This document shows positions 31,401-40,500 of a DNA stretch of 64,000 nt, one piece after another. This stretch comes from Apostichopus japonicus (Eukaryota; Echinodermata; Holothuroidea; Aspidochirotida; Stichopodidae), in NCBI RefSeq assembly GCF_037975245.1, contig NC_092583.1:3528764-3592763 (forward strand), given 5' to 3'. The first letter of the stretch is position 1, and every line of letters begins with the position of its first letter. Both the position numbers and the translations under genes were made by a program. Below the pieces are notes generated by a model, which saw only the letters and a program-made list of their open reading frames with translations, was not told where the DNA came from and searched no databases.

Positions 31401-33224
31401 CTCCCCTTTGTGGCGAGAATTCTAGCAAAGGCTGCTGTTAGGTATGGCATCAATGGGGATGGCCAAAACTCCATGTAACTCAATGTTCAATCAAAATTTC
31501 TATGAAGGGCAAGTCATGTTCTTTCCTGTGCATGGATGATGTTTTGCTATAAACTCCTCCGAAAGGTGAATAACATTATAGTACATAGCTTTCAGGTCTT
31601 AACAAAGCTTTACATTGTCTTTACTTTGACTTTTCCCCCCTCCCCCCTTTTTTCTAATTAAATTACCCACTTCTCAAAGCCTGAGAAATTTCAAATGTAC
31701 ATCCACACTGCAAGGATTGTGCTTAGGTAAAAGACTACCAGCTCTAGTCATTTCCAACCCTCCTTCCACCCTCCCCTCCATTCCCACCTTCCGAAACTTT
31801 CCCACCAACTGTTCCTAAACTTTCATTTATACCTTCCTACTCTTACAAAGCTGCTCATGAGATGTTTGTATGTATGTATTTTAGATCCTCTTGCAAGCAT
31901 GAACTCGCTAAGAAGCCTCATTGGCTTATCAAAGCCGCAAGCTGACCGAAGTCAGTCTCTTAGATATAATAAATGATAAATGAGACTTATATAGCGCCAA
32001 ATCAGTAGACAAAAGTCATTGCTCAAGGCGCTTTACAAAGAAAGCAAATTAATTTACAAAAGAACAAGTGGAAAAAAAATGGGTTTGAAGTAAACTTTTG
32101 AAAGTAGAAAGTTTAGAGCATGTTCGAATGTGATCTGGAAAGATATCAATCATTCTCGAGTTGCCAATCAAAAGAACCGCGAGTGGGCTGGATAAGTCAA
32201 TTATAATTATTGCAGTATATTCATCTATTAATAACAATCAGCCAACTTCTGAGTTACGACTGAGTTAGTTGAGTACGTGGGCTGAAGATGGGAGATGAAA
32301 GAGATAAGAATTATACAAAGGCCACTTTAGCAAAACAGAAATCACTTCAATAACAATGTACTTATTGTTACTTTACTAGTGAATGATTCAGGTCATTACT
32401 TCCACCGCTGAAAAGGACACCTGTTTTTTTAAGGCTAACCAGGACAATAAGGAAATGTCTCTTTTTCTTTCTTTCTGTTTAATAATGGCCATGAACAACC
32501 TTGATATATAATTACTTTTGGGTAAATATAAAATAACAAGACCTATATCTGCAACTCAGGGCATCACTATGGTGATATCAAATGAATTCTTTGACATTCA
32601 GACATCCAGGCCCGAATTTATTTTGATCGGAAATCGGAACAAACCCAACCCCCCCCCCCCAACAAATCAGAACCAAATAAAAATGATGCATGAGTTTTTC
32701 GTACATCTGTGATTTACGTAGTTTTAAAGGACTTCAAAAACACGCTCTTTTCTAAGCTTTGGCAAATAGAAACTGCACTATACTTTATCTACATCTTGCC
32801 AAGTATTTATGGGACTCACAGGCTAGCCAACCCCCACTAATGGTAACACCTACTGTTGTCAAACTTTTCACATTTTTATACAGGATATAAAAGCAGTAAA
32901 GCAGTGGCCTTTGGAGCAAGCCTAAGCTGTGAATTGGTTTTGATCGATGAAAAACCTCTTTGATAAGCCAATGATCGGCTTCTTCGCAAGTTCCTGCTTG
33001 AAGGAAGATGTGTAACAAGGTCTGCTATTCGTTCGTGCAATATATGAAGGAATTTCTCATTTGTGGTTCATGGAGCATTTCATTTCTGCTAGAAAACTTT
33101 CATTGAAAACATCTTTTAACAGTCCAATATTGCCATTTATACTATGGGGGAGTCGATTGAACTTACAAAGTGTGTAATGTGATTTAAAAGTATTCATAAA
33201 CAGGTAGTGCTCATTTATTCATTT
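13898..33224 (-). CDS. Speculative spliced gene model, minus strand, unknown product
   Basis: Eleven minus-strand segments with splice-like borders are open and join without a phase conflict into 233 codons plus stop: 33167-33224 (ATG at 33197), 31056-31102, 28628-28703, 27032-27082, 22657-22672 (16-base micro-exon, weakest), 20380-20488, 19959-20040, 18610-18656, 18304-18378, 17317-17397, 13898-13984 (stop). Donors are GTAAGT at four sites, with GTATGT, GTAAGA, GTGAGC and others at the rest. Several acceptors are pyrimidine-rich, such as TTTTTTTCAG at 31103. The product matches no family I recognise, though the middle is cysteine-containing. All exons are small, acceptors were chosen partly to keep phase, and AT-rich DNA yields many such short frames, so this is a hypothesis. 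The Penelope element and four hAT elements would lie in its introns. Confidence 0.2.
14186..14450. repeat. Dispersed repeat shared with 50.05 kb
   Basis: Begins ACAACACCTAATTATATTCC, continues CATTTGATTGGTCAATTGCTCG and ends TTTGTTCCATTCAAC. The copy at 50050-50120 has the same start and end but lacks about 190 internal bases. No terminal inverted repeat was found. Confidence 0.65.
14451..15940. other. Non-coding stretch
   Basis: Contains a C-run/G-run segment at 14480-14560 (ATATCCCCCC repeated) and three short GCTAAATTT copies at 15640-15668. Otherwise nothing recognised. Confidence 0.35.
15945..16190 (-). mobile_element. tRNA-derived SINE (family A)
   Basis: On the minus strand a leader TATGTCACCAAAACAGAACT ... 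is followed by a tRNA-like core with A box TAGCCTAGTGGTTAGGGTG and B box GAGTTCAAATCCC (core at about 15998-16072). After it come GTTTTTTCACTCGTCTGG and a (TA)n tract. The leader recurs on the plus strand at about 56485-56600, and the tail module recurs at 56284-56328 (plus) and 36601-36648 (minus). The tRNA core is internal rather than at the 5' end. Confidence 0.7.
16191..17316. other. Non-coding stretch
   Basis: A 16-bp segment TAGGGAATTCCCCTTT occurs twice at 16676-16720. A short (AC)n tract lies at about 17058. No gene recognised. Confidence 0.4.
17554..17581. repeat. Perfect 12-bp hairpin
   Basis: CAGGGAGTTGTT and its exact complement flank the 4-base loop CCAT. It is too short for a miRNA precursor. 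Function unknown. Confidence 0.6.
17971..18006 (+). repeat. G-quadruplex-capable G-run cluster
   Basis: Runs of four or more G (GGGG, GGGGG, GGGG, GGGG, GGGG, GGGG) are separated by 1-3 bases, a canonical intramolecular quadruplex pattern on the plus strand. Confidence 0.6.
18400..19320. other. Non-coding stretch
   Basis: Apart from a segment used in the speculative spliced model, nothing is recognised. A G-run lies at 19060-19085. Confidence 0.35.
19330..19670 (-). mobile_element. tRNA-derived SINE, second family
   Basis: The plus strand contains CATTTATACACCTGGGTGAA, GAGGCAAT, AAAGTGTCTTGCCCAAGGAC and then a reversed tRNA-like segment (GAACCTGTAAACCTTAGATC ... CTTGACCAC). This signature is common in tRNA-derived SINEs of marine animals and fish. 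Read on the minus strand, a degenerate B box GGTTCAAAGTCC follows an A-box-like TGGTCAAGGAAGTGG. Old and degraded. Confidence 0.6.
19671..20379. other. Non-coding stretch
   Basis: An A-rich low-complexity tract lies at 19770-19830 and a G-run at 20090-20100. No gene beyond the candidate exon noted elsewhere. Confidence 0.35.
20640..21085. repeat. Local direct duplication, about 260-bp units
   Basis: TTCTGAATGAAAAAGGTGTG ... AGTGGGTATAGCCAAG ... TCCTGATTG at 20773-20825 recurs at 21026-21080. Upstream parts (TTTCTA(G/A)(C/T)AACTC(C/T)TATCA; ACACAGATCA) are also repeated. Two diverged units, no coding potential. Confidence 0.7.
21110..22957. other. Non-coding stretch
   Basis: G-runs at 21305 and 22312, a T-run at 21675. 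A strong minus-strand acceptor TTTTATCTGTCAG borders 22672, followed by 60 open codons with no clear donor. Nothing recognisable. Confidence 0.3.
22958..23035. repeat. (TA)n microsatellite
   Basis: Nearly uninterrupted TA dinucleotides, immediately outside the left arm of the Penelope-like element. Confidence 0.95.
23166..23516. mobile_element. hAT MITE inserted in the Penelope arm
   Basis: Flanked by exact 8-bp duplications GTTAACAC (23158-23165 and 23517-23524). The ends CAAGGGCATAGGAACC and, from the right, CAGTGGCGTAGGAAGG are imperfect inverted repeats like those of other hAT elements here. The right arm of the host element shows the uninterrupted target, so the insertion is bounded to the base. 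Confidence 0.9.
23549..24671 (+). pseudogene. Broken Penelope-like RT/GIY-YIG reading frame
   Basis: Three frames in succession carry pieces of one protein. The first (to about 23847) has the RT thumb-side region with FLDVLV and YTKPTDRYSYLH, just after where the YIDD catalytic motif should be, so the catalytic palm is missing. The second (about 23816-24130) has the connector. The third (about 24130-24671) has a cysteine linker (CNKPRC) and GIY-YIG endonuclease motifs VIYLLYC and TYIGET, then the conserved arginine segment FRLRFNNHK. Frame shifts near 23840 and 24120 and the 5' truncation make it inactive. The stop falls inside the right terminal arm. Confidence 0.88.
24643..24690 (+). ncRNA. 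Hammerhead-ribozyme-like motif in the right arm
   Basis: CTGAAGA (24652-24658) matches the hammerhead core CUGANGA and GAAA (24677-24680) matches the second core strand. Between them GAAC/GCTC can form stem II with one mismatch. Stem I can form from CAA/TTG and TTA/TAA around a 3-base bulge, and the cleavage-site position reads ATT (an NUH triplet). Stem III is minimal. Hammerhead ribozymes with tiny stem III are known in the terminal repeats of Penelope-like elements. Activity is not established. The left-arm copy (minus strand) has a fully paired GAGC/GCTC stem II but a changed first core base and is split by the hAT insertion. Confidence 0.55.
24761..24811. repeat. (TA)n microsatellite
   Basis: TA-rich tract abutting the right arm of the Penelope-like element, mirroring the tract on the left. 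Confidence 0.9.
24830..26459. other. Non-coding stretch with G-rich and (TA)n tracts
   Basis: A G-run cluster at 25300-25345 is followed by an uninterrupted (TA)n tract at 25367-25406. A T-run lies at 25855 and a second G-rich cluster at 26303-26345. No gene recognised. Confidence 0.45.
26468..26779. mobile_element. hAT MITE, 8-bp TSD (copy 1 of a family)
   Basis: The terminal inverted repeat CAGGCGCGTAGCCA is perfect over 14 bp and flanked by exact duplications AGCTAGCA (26460-26467, 26780-26787). Internal landmarks are CCCCCCCTTGAGCATAT, ATGATATCGCTAGTA and GTGCCATTTCC. About 1 kb away, 27469-27763 is the same family. Confidence 0.92.
26788..27468. repeat. Non-coding stretch with a 23-bp triple repeat
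   Basis: ATGTTTATTTTTTATAACC + ACAC repeats three times without change at 27144-27217. The rest is AT-rich and unrecognised. Confidence 0.7.
27469..27763. mobile_element. hAT MITE, 8-bp TSD (copy 2 of a family)
   Basis: Same internal sequence as 26468-26779 (GAGCATAT, ATGATATCGCTAGTA, CTTGGCAAATT). Termini CAGGTGCATAGCCA and, from the right, CAGGCGTATAGCTA are imperfect. Exact duplications ATGGAAGC flank it (27461-27468, 27764-27771). Confidence 0.92.
27772..29338. other. Non-coding stretch
   Basis: A C-run joined to an A-run at 27807-27841 and a (GTGC)n tract at 28926-28948. A possible minus-strand exon at 28628-28703 (acceptor TTTCTAG, donor GTAAGT) belongs to the speculative spliced model. 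Confidence 0.35.
29347..31030. mobile_element. 1.7-kb hAT element, 8-bp TSD
   Basis: The terminal inverted repeat CAGTGGCGTAGCCAG is perfect over 15 bp. Exact duplications AAATCATA flank the element (29339-29346, 31031-31038). Subterminal G-runs (left) and C-runs (right) extend the symmetry. No transposase frame survives. It contains a probable older nested repeat at 29856-30399. Confidence 0.93.
29856..30399. mobile_element. Possible nested GGTGACCA-ended element
   Basis: AAGGTGACCA at the left and TGGTCACCT at the right are inverted. The right part repeats CGGGGACA/TGTCCCCG motifs that also occur in weaker form on the left, as in hAT-type MITEs with GGTGACCAGA ends. No target duplication was found, so boundaries are tentative. 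Confidence 0.4.
31103..31868. other. Non-coding stretch
   Basis: Pyrimidine-rich patches near 31630 and 31750-31800. No gene recognised. Confidence 0.35.
31869..31965 (-). mobile_element. SINE family B, 3' part
   Basis: On the minus strand CTTCGGTCAGCTTGC, GGCTTTGATAAGCCAATGA and a tail AAGAGGATCTAAAATACATAC match the 3' module of the SINE at 47488-47705. The tRNA head is missing. Tail repeats (ATAC)n are visible as GTATGTATGTAT on the plus strand. Confidence 0.7.
31966..32250. repeat. Old dispersed repeat (TATATAGCGCC type)
   Basis: Contains ACTTATATAGCGCC and, 31 bases on, GCTCAAGGCGCTTTACA, a pairing typical of dispersed repeats in marine animal genomes. Followed by a diverged body. Family not identified. 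Confidence 0.45.
32251..32937. other. Non-coding stretch
   Basis: A C-run at 32650-32660. Nothing else recognised. Confidence 0.4.
32938..33012 (+). mobile_element. SINE family B, 3' fragment
   Basis: TTTGATAAGCCAATGA, CGGCTTCTTCGCAAGTTC and CTTGAAGGA match the 3' module of the SINE at 47488-47705, in plus orientation. Diverged and truncated. Confidence 0.6.
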
Positions 33225-33229
33225 CTAGG

Positions 33230-34038
33230 CCAATCAAAAATAAGTTTGTTGAACATTGATATCATGCTCAGGCAAGCCCTAACACTCCAGATGAGTGTAG
33301 TAAAGTCTACCCTCACTTATCATATATAACAGCACTAAATTACTTCAAGTTAAAACGTCATTAAAAATCCATATATGGTTTACGACACAATTTTATATTT
33401 CACTGCTTCTATGACAATTATCAAACCACCATCCATTATGATTTTGTCATTGTGGTAAAATACATATTTGCCAACCATCAAGCAACTGGCGAGTCGGTTA
33501 GGCCTCACAATACCCTTACACTAACAATTGTAGGGTAGTACTCGGTTCATTAATACACAAACAAAGTGTCAGAACAAATAATAATTCATAATAGAGATGG
33601 CCAAACATCTCGTGAATGATTTATTTGGGTATCTACATGCCACCAGTTATGCGTCGAGACATATAACCAAAAAAAATGGATTTTAAATCTTAAGAAAAGG
33701 CCTGCATTTCCCTTACTGTAACTGACTGGATGAACATTCAGTAGTCTTAAATAAGCACTTTTATCAGATCATACTTGAACATCACTAATCAATTTCAACT
33801 ATCAAGTACGGACAACTACATACTGTAATAATTAAGATATCACAATCACTGAGAAATTAAGCTTTGTTTGCATTTCCTGTAAAGTGAGAATCTTTTTAAA
33901 TCATACACAAGGATTTAGTACAACTCTAGTCTGTCACAATTAAGAACAAATAAAGAGATGCATTTTAAAGCCCAGCTATGAGCACGATTGAATTTAAACG
34001 TTACTTAACACAGCAGATTAAACAGGTTCGATACGTAC
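33230..34038. other. Non-coding stretch
   Basis: No gene or repeat partner seen. Confidence 0.4.
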
Positions 34039-34240
34039 CTGTTAATTGCTCCAGGCTCGCACAATCTTCCACAAAGATATGTATGGACGTGTTAACAAGT
34101 TTAACAAGTCCCTAAGTGATGCTTTCAATGTCTACTGTGTGGATTACAGTGATTATAGCCACCGCGTTAGAGTGTTTAATTTCTAGATCTCTCAATGGAG
34201 CTATAATGCTCTGGCTTTTCCCTGTCTGCTGATTGGTTGA
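34039..34240 (-). promoter_or_regulatory. Possible minus-strand promoter and untranslated exon
   Basis: On the minus strand a CCAAT box (ACCAATCAG, complement of CTGATTGGT near 34212) is followed by GCATTATAGC, a TATA-like element, and about 150 bases later by the donor CAG|GTACGT (34033-34041). No ATG lies between. It could start the speculative minus-strand gene. Weak evidence. Confidence 0.2.
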
Positions 34241-34309
34241 TCAGTGCCCAATCACAATGGGTTCCTGCCAGGAGTGTACTATCTCCATGGATGCCGCCGG
34301 TACTTTGTG

Positions 34310-34695
34310 AACATTGATGTGCTAGCCTATTATACATAATTTAAAGGCCTATTTAGTTTAATAAAGTTCTTGATTCCTTGCCAGATGCAGAACACAAAAA
34401 AAAATGAGGAATTTGTGCGATGGTGATGGCAGGTGTGCATATGACTCAAATAGTTCATTGCGAAATAACTTCATATTGTTATGTAAATGTCTGTCTTATT
34501 GAGTATAATAACCTTATTCTTTGCTGTGAAGTTCACAGGTTTTCTGGAGGGAACTATTTGAATACTGATGTGCTAGCCTATTGTACGTAATTTAAAGGGT
34601 TATTTAGTGAAATAACTTTTGATTCCTTGCATGAGGCAGAAGGAATTTATGTGATGGTAATGGTATGCGTGCATGTGTGTGTGTATAACACTTGC
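34310..34695. repeat. Local direct duplication
   Basis: GATGTGCTAGCCTATT(A/G)TAC, TAATTTAAAGG, TTGATTCCTTGC and GAATTTGTG(C/A)GATGG(T) occur in the same order at 34317-34440 and 34567-34690. Confidence 0.75.
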
Positions 34696-35518
34696 TTGTA
34701 ACCACAGCTGCAACTCAAAAAGTTAAGGAAAACAACAGTAACCAGTTGCTTAAATTATCTCACTTAATTCTCCCATTCCATAATATTTCAGCTTACTGTA
34801 AAGACTAGAGGAAGTGTTACCTGATGGATTTAAATACCACCTGGGTTTAAAAACATTATAGCTTACATACATGATCACTCTTAATCTCATTTCAAATCGT
34901 TCAACATTGTGTAAAAAATAAGTTGTTCAATTAACTCCATCACTTAGATTCTCCATTCCTTATTAAACAGCTGACTATTTGAACGAGGAAGTGAAGTTAA
35001 ATTCCAGGTGTAAATAATAATAATAATAGCTTCTATACAGACTATGCCTGAAAGTGATATCTTTAATTGCAAAGAGTGGCCATGAGTCATGCATCTCCCT
35101 CATGGAATCTGGTGTCTGATCACATGGGCAACAGTGATGAGGCACATGTAACATGCATGTGAACACTGGATAGATTCACATGGCTCTTATATGGAGGAGG
35201 GTCTTTGATCTTAAATGGCCTTATCTCACATCCTGAGCTGCCATTGAATCGTAAAGTAAAGAAAAGGGGTTTAACAGAAAAATGCTCATTAAAAACCCCC
35301 AGAAAAACAGAAAAAGAAGAAGGGTGAAAAAAAAAGCTAAAGGGTAAAAGAAAGGGTGGCATATAAATTACATTTGATTGATCAAAGAGAACAGTATGTA
35401 TTAAAACTTAAAAGAAACTCTAATGGCTGTAAATCATATTCACTTAACTTTCCTTTTCCAAAAGTGGGGAATGTTTTATTGCTTATATGCCAAATCAGCT
35501 GGTGGAACATTTCGTCAA

Positions 35519-36571
35519 GGTTGGTTTAATTTATGGACAGAAGGAAAATATCTAGGTATGATCATAAGTAAGTTGGTCAATTTCAGTTCAGTTTAGTGAA
35601 TGGGACCAATTTAAAAAAGTGCTCAAGTGATCTTCAACTATACATACATAGTCATCCAGGAAATGAAATAGTTGACACTCTTGTGTTGCAAGCTTTAAAC
35701 AGACTCAAGGGACAGATAATAATGTTCACACTGTGAACTTCAAGGAGTCTACAGGTGATCTCAAATGGCCTCAAAATTGCCCTTATTCTCTGTGATTCAT
35801 ACTTTGGCTACTTTGGCAGTAAGTTGCGAAACTATTTCACAGTGTACAAACAATGTCATGTTAACTCTCATTCATTAATAAAGATTATGAAAGGGATGGT
35901 TGGTGGCAGAGCTGATTTGCTAGCTCAAACTTGGTAAAAGAAAATGTCCATTTATCCATGTATCATCTCTGTGTCTTATATTTCACATAGGAAGACTGTT
36001 CTTTCAGGATATTGAAACATTTTAGAATAACAAATTCTATCATCTGTAAAATACCTTACCAGTGAATCAATTGGTTGATGCCCACAAGTGAGTGCTAGAA
36101 ATAAGAGATGGACTTAGCTGATCTTTTCTGATTCTCACTTTAAATTCTTGGAAAAAATGAACTCACTTTGTCTGTACATAAGCCACGTCATGTGGAAGCT
36201 TGAAGCAAATTATATGGCAAGGAATCACAGAGCGGACAGGTTTTCTTGTACATTTTCAGATACTAGTTGCACTGGGAAGTATGACAAACAAATTAAATTT
36301 GCAAGGTAAACAACATATTCAGGAAGCGTATAGTGCTGGCTGTACAGTTTTGATATTTGACTTTTCTGACTCAACTCAAAGTAACTTCTGGTCTTTGGAG
36401 CTAAGAACACTGAATGACATAGCTCTGGTCTTTATAGTGTGTTCCACATGTGTTCCACATGACTCGGTCAGAGGTCACGTAATTGTGAGATATCTACAGA
36501 TACCTACTTCCATGTCATATCACAATTAACCACATCATATTCAAATTAATTGAAAGCGATTTCTGTTAATC

Positions 36572-36602
<31 letters not shown>

Positions 36603-37323
36603 GAAAATCGTAATGAGTTGGAAAATCAAGAACAGTGAAAAAACTTTACATATATATATTTATATATATTATCATGATATATATATATATTATCATGATA
36701 AGTTTGATGTTATAATATTTATATAACTCAGGATATCTACACTTTATCTCTTAACTACATGCTTCAGGAAATATTGAGGAGTTAAATTGCTTACATATTG
36801 GACGACTATGTTTGCATAGGTGGGGTGAATATTTGGGTAAGAGATATGGGACATATATTTGATGTAATGCAGTTTTAAACAAGGATTAAGGTAACCTATG
36901 GTGTCACTAGTTCCTTTGGATACATTAATTAGCATTATCCGTTAATTACCTTTATCGATGCATATATGCCTCAACAAACATCCTATTTAAAAAATCCTCA
37001 AACTCATAGTGAATCCACAAATATAGTCCTATCATAAAACAATAGTCCTTTTATCATACACTAGGGGCCTACAAGAACAAGGTGCAGCCAGGACCCAGGG
37101 AATAATACGTGGCCAGGCTACTACATTTTGTAGAGACTCACCCCATTCTGAAGTATGAATTAGTGCTTTGTGTAAAGGAGAATACATTATGATAGATCCT
37201 ATATTTTCTTGGGCTCCTTAATTGACCCTGAGGACATTCTGAACCCTCTCTCTCATCAAACCTGTCCTTGATAGCAGTAGTTAACCTTCATCCACTCTCA
37301 AATTAATTCCCCTTCCCGTAGAC
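35519..37323. other. Unique segment retained only in the first array unit
   Basis: Sequence between GTGGAACATTTCGTCAAG and the hAT MITE is missing from later units. It contains a (TA)n tract and a SINE family A tail (36571-36650) and a 109-codon frame at 36200-36529 with no recognisable motif. No gene supported. Confidence 0.55.
36571..36650 (-). repeat. (TA)n tract plus SINE family A tail
   Basis: A TA run is followed by ATGAAAATCGTAATGAGTTG and GAAAATCAAG, the reverse complement of the module at 56284-56328. Confidence 0.7.
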
Positions 37324-37579
37324 CAGCGGTTCTTCACCTTTTTTCCGTCCCAGTTAACCCTTTCCAATCAGCCACCCCAGGGTGTTTCCCCCTTCAGAAA
37401 AATATATCACAAAAAGTTTCTCCAAGATCAATTAACAGCAGAGAGAATGTCTAGGGACAGTGGGCATGTGTAGACTAGCATATTGTTAATGAGAGACAAA
37501 AAGGTTCCCCACTGAAGTACAAAAGTCCCCCCCCCATGGGAAATTCCCCTTCCCAGCTCTGCCCAATTAAGAAACACTG
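37324..37579. mobile_element. Old hAT MITE, complete only in the first unit
   Basis: Ends CAGCGGTTCTTCACC and, from the right, CAGTGTTTCTTAATTGG are imperfect inverted repeats typical of hAT MITEs. No target duplication remains. In later array units the left part is missing and only the right part (from about CAGAAAAATATATCAC) is present. Confidence 0.55.
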
Positions 37580-40500
37580 GTTCAAACCAACTTAGAATTC
37601 AACAAGGCATATAGCTAGCTAAACTACCTTTGTAACTTGTACAGTATGACGTACACACTGATGTTCTATCAGCTCACTCTCTGTTTTAATCTGATCTCTC
37701 AAATCAGTCAATATTGAATATTTCAAATTAAAGTAACCAGTTGCTTCAATTTTCTTACTTTACTCTCTCATTCCATAATATTTCAGCTTACTGTTAATAC
37801 TAATGAAGTGTTACCTGATGGATTTAACTACCACCTGGGAACTTAAAATCATTATAGCTTACATACATAATCACTCTTAACTTAATCTATTTTCAAATTG
37901 TTAAATATTGTGTTTAAGCAATTAGTTGCTCAATTATCCCATCACTTAGATTCTCCATTCCTTATTAAACAGCTTGTGTTTGAACGAGGAAGTGAAGTTA
38001 AATTCCAGGTGTAAATAATAATAATAATAGCTTCTATACAGACTATGCCTGAAAGCGATATCTTGAATTGCTTGTAAGAGTGGCCATGAGTCATGCATCT
38101 CCCTCATGGAATCTGGTGTCTGATCACATGGGCAACAGTGATGAGGCACATGTAACATGCATGTGAACACTGGATATGGAGGAGGGTCTTTGATCTTAAA
38201 TGGCCTTATCTCACATCCTGAGCTGCCATTGAATCATAAAGTAAAGAAAAGAGGTTTAACAGAAAAATGCTCATTCAAAAACCCCCAGAAAAACAGAAAA
38301 AGAAGAAGGGTGAAAAAAAAGCTAAAGGGTAAAAGAAAGGGTGGCATATAAGTTACATTTGATTGGTCAAAGAGAACAGTGTGTATTAAAACTTAAAAGA
38401 AACTCTGATGGCTGTAAATCATATTCACTTAACTTTCCTTTTCCAAAAGTGGGGAATGTTTTATTGCTTATATGCCAAATCAGCTGGTGGAACATTTCGT
38501 CAAGCCTCCCTAGGGTAATTCCCCATTCTGAAAAATATATCACAATTTCACAGCAGAGAGAATGCCTGGGGACAATGGGCATGTGTAGACTTGTGTATTG
38601 TTAAGGAGAGACAAAAAGTCCCCCACTGAAGTACAAAAAGTCCCCCCCCCCCTTGGGAAATTCCCACTCCCTCTGCCCAGTTAAGAAACACTGGTTCAAC
38701 TTTTCAAACCAACTAAGATTTTCAACAAGTCATATAGCTAGCTAAACTACCTTTGTACAGTATGACTCACTGATGCTCTATCAGCGAGCTTTCTGTTTTG
38801 ATCTTACAGTATCTCTGGAATCAGTCAATATTTCATATAAAAGTAACCAGTTGCTTCAATTTTCTTACTTAATTCTTCCATTCCATAATATTTCAGCTAA
38901 CTGTAAAGACTAGAGGAAGTGTTACCTGATGGATTTAAATACTCCCACCTGAAAACTTAAAAATCATTATAGCTTACATACAACATAATCACTCTTTACT
39001 TAATTTATTTTCAAATCGTTAAATATTGTGTTTAAGCAATTAGTTGCTCAATTATCCCATCACTTAGATTCTACATTCCTTATTAAACAGCTTGTGTTTG
39101 AACGAGGAAGTGAAGTTAAATTCCAGGTGTAAATAATAATAGCTTCTATACAGACTATGCCTGAAAGTGATATCTTGAATTGCTTATAAGAGTGGCCATG
39201 GGTCATGCATCTCCCTCATGGAATCTGGTGTCTGATCACATGGACAACAGTGATGAGGCACATGTTACATGCATGTGAACACTGGATAGATTCACATGGC
39301 TCTTATATGGAGGAGGGTCTTTTTTGTTAAATGGCCTGATCTCAACCCTGAGCTGCCATTGAATCGTAAAGTAAAGAAAAGGGGTTTAACAGAAAAATGC
39401 TCATTAAAAAAACCCAGAAAAACAGAAAAAGAAGAAGGGTGAAAAAAAAAGCTAAAGGGTAAAAGAAAGGGTGGCATATAAGTTACATTTGATTGGTCAA
39501 AGAGAACAGTGTGTATTAAAACTTAAAAGAAACTCTGATGGCTGTAAATCATATTCACTTAACTTTCCTTTTCCAAAAGTGGGGAATGTTTTATTGCTTA
39601 TATGCCAAATCAGCCTCCCTAGGGTAATTCCCCATTCTGAAAAATATATCACAATTTCACAGCAGAGAGAATGCCTGGGGACAATGGGCATGTGTAGACT
39701 TGCGTATTGTTAAGGAGAGACAAAAAGTCCCCCACTGAAGTACAAAAAGTCCCCCCCCCCTTGGGAAATTCTCACTCCCTCTGCACAGTTAAGAAACACT
39801 GGTTCAACTTTTCAAACCAACTAAGATTTTCAACAAGTCATATAGCTAGCTAAACTACCTTTGTACAGTATGACTCACTGATGCTCTATCAGCGAGCTTT
39901 CTGTTTTGATCTTATCTCTGGAATCAGTCAATATTTCATATGAAAGTTACCAGTTGCTTCAATTTTCTCACTTAATTCTTCCATTCCATAATATTTCAGC
40001 TAACTGTAAAGACTAGAGGAAGTGTTACCTGATGGATTTAAATACTCCCACCTGAAAACTTAAAAATCATTATAGCTTACATACAACATAATCACTCTTT
40101 ACTTAATTTATTTTCAAATCGTTAAATATTGTGTTTAAGCAATTAGTTGCTCAATTATCCCATCACTTAGATTCTACATTCCTTATTAAACAGCTTGTGT
40201 TTGAACGAGGAAGTGAAGTTAAATTCCAGGTGTAAATAATAATAGCTTCTATACAGACTATGCCTCAAAGTGATATCTTGAATTGCTTATAAGAGTGGCC
40301 ATGGGTCATGCATCTCCCTCATAGTTCTGGTGTCTGATCACATGGACAACAGTGATGAGGCACATGTTACATGCATGTGAACACTGGATAGATTCACATG
40401 GCTCTTACATGGAGGAGGGTCTTTTTTGTTAAATGGCCTGATCTCAACCCTGAGCTGCCATTGAATTGTAAAGTAAAGAAAAGGGGTTTAACAGAAAAAT

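Noticed and set aside
36200-36529. 109-codon plus-strand frame
   Set aside because: No recognisable motif, and no repeat of the frame in the other array units, which lack this segment.
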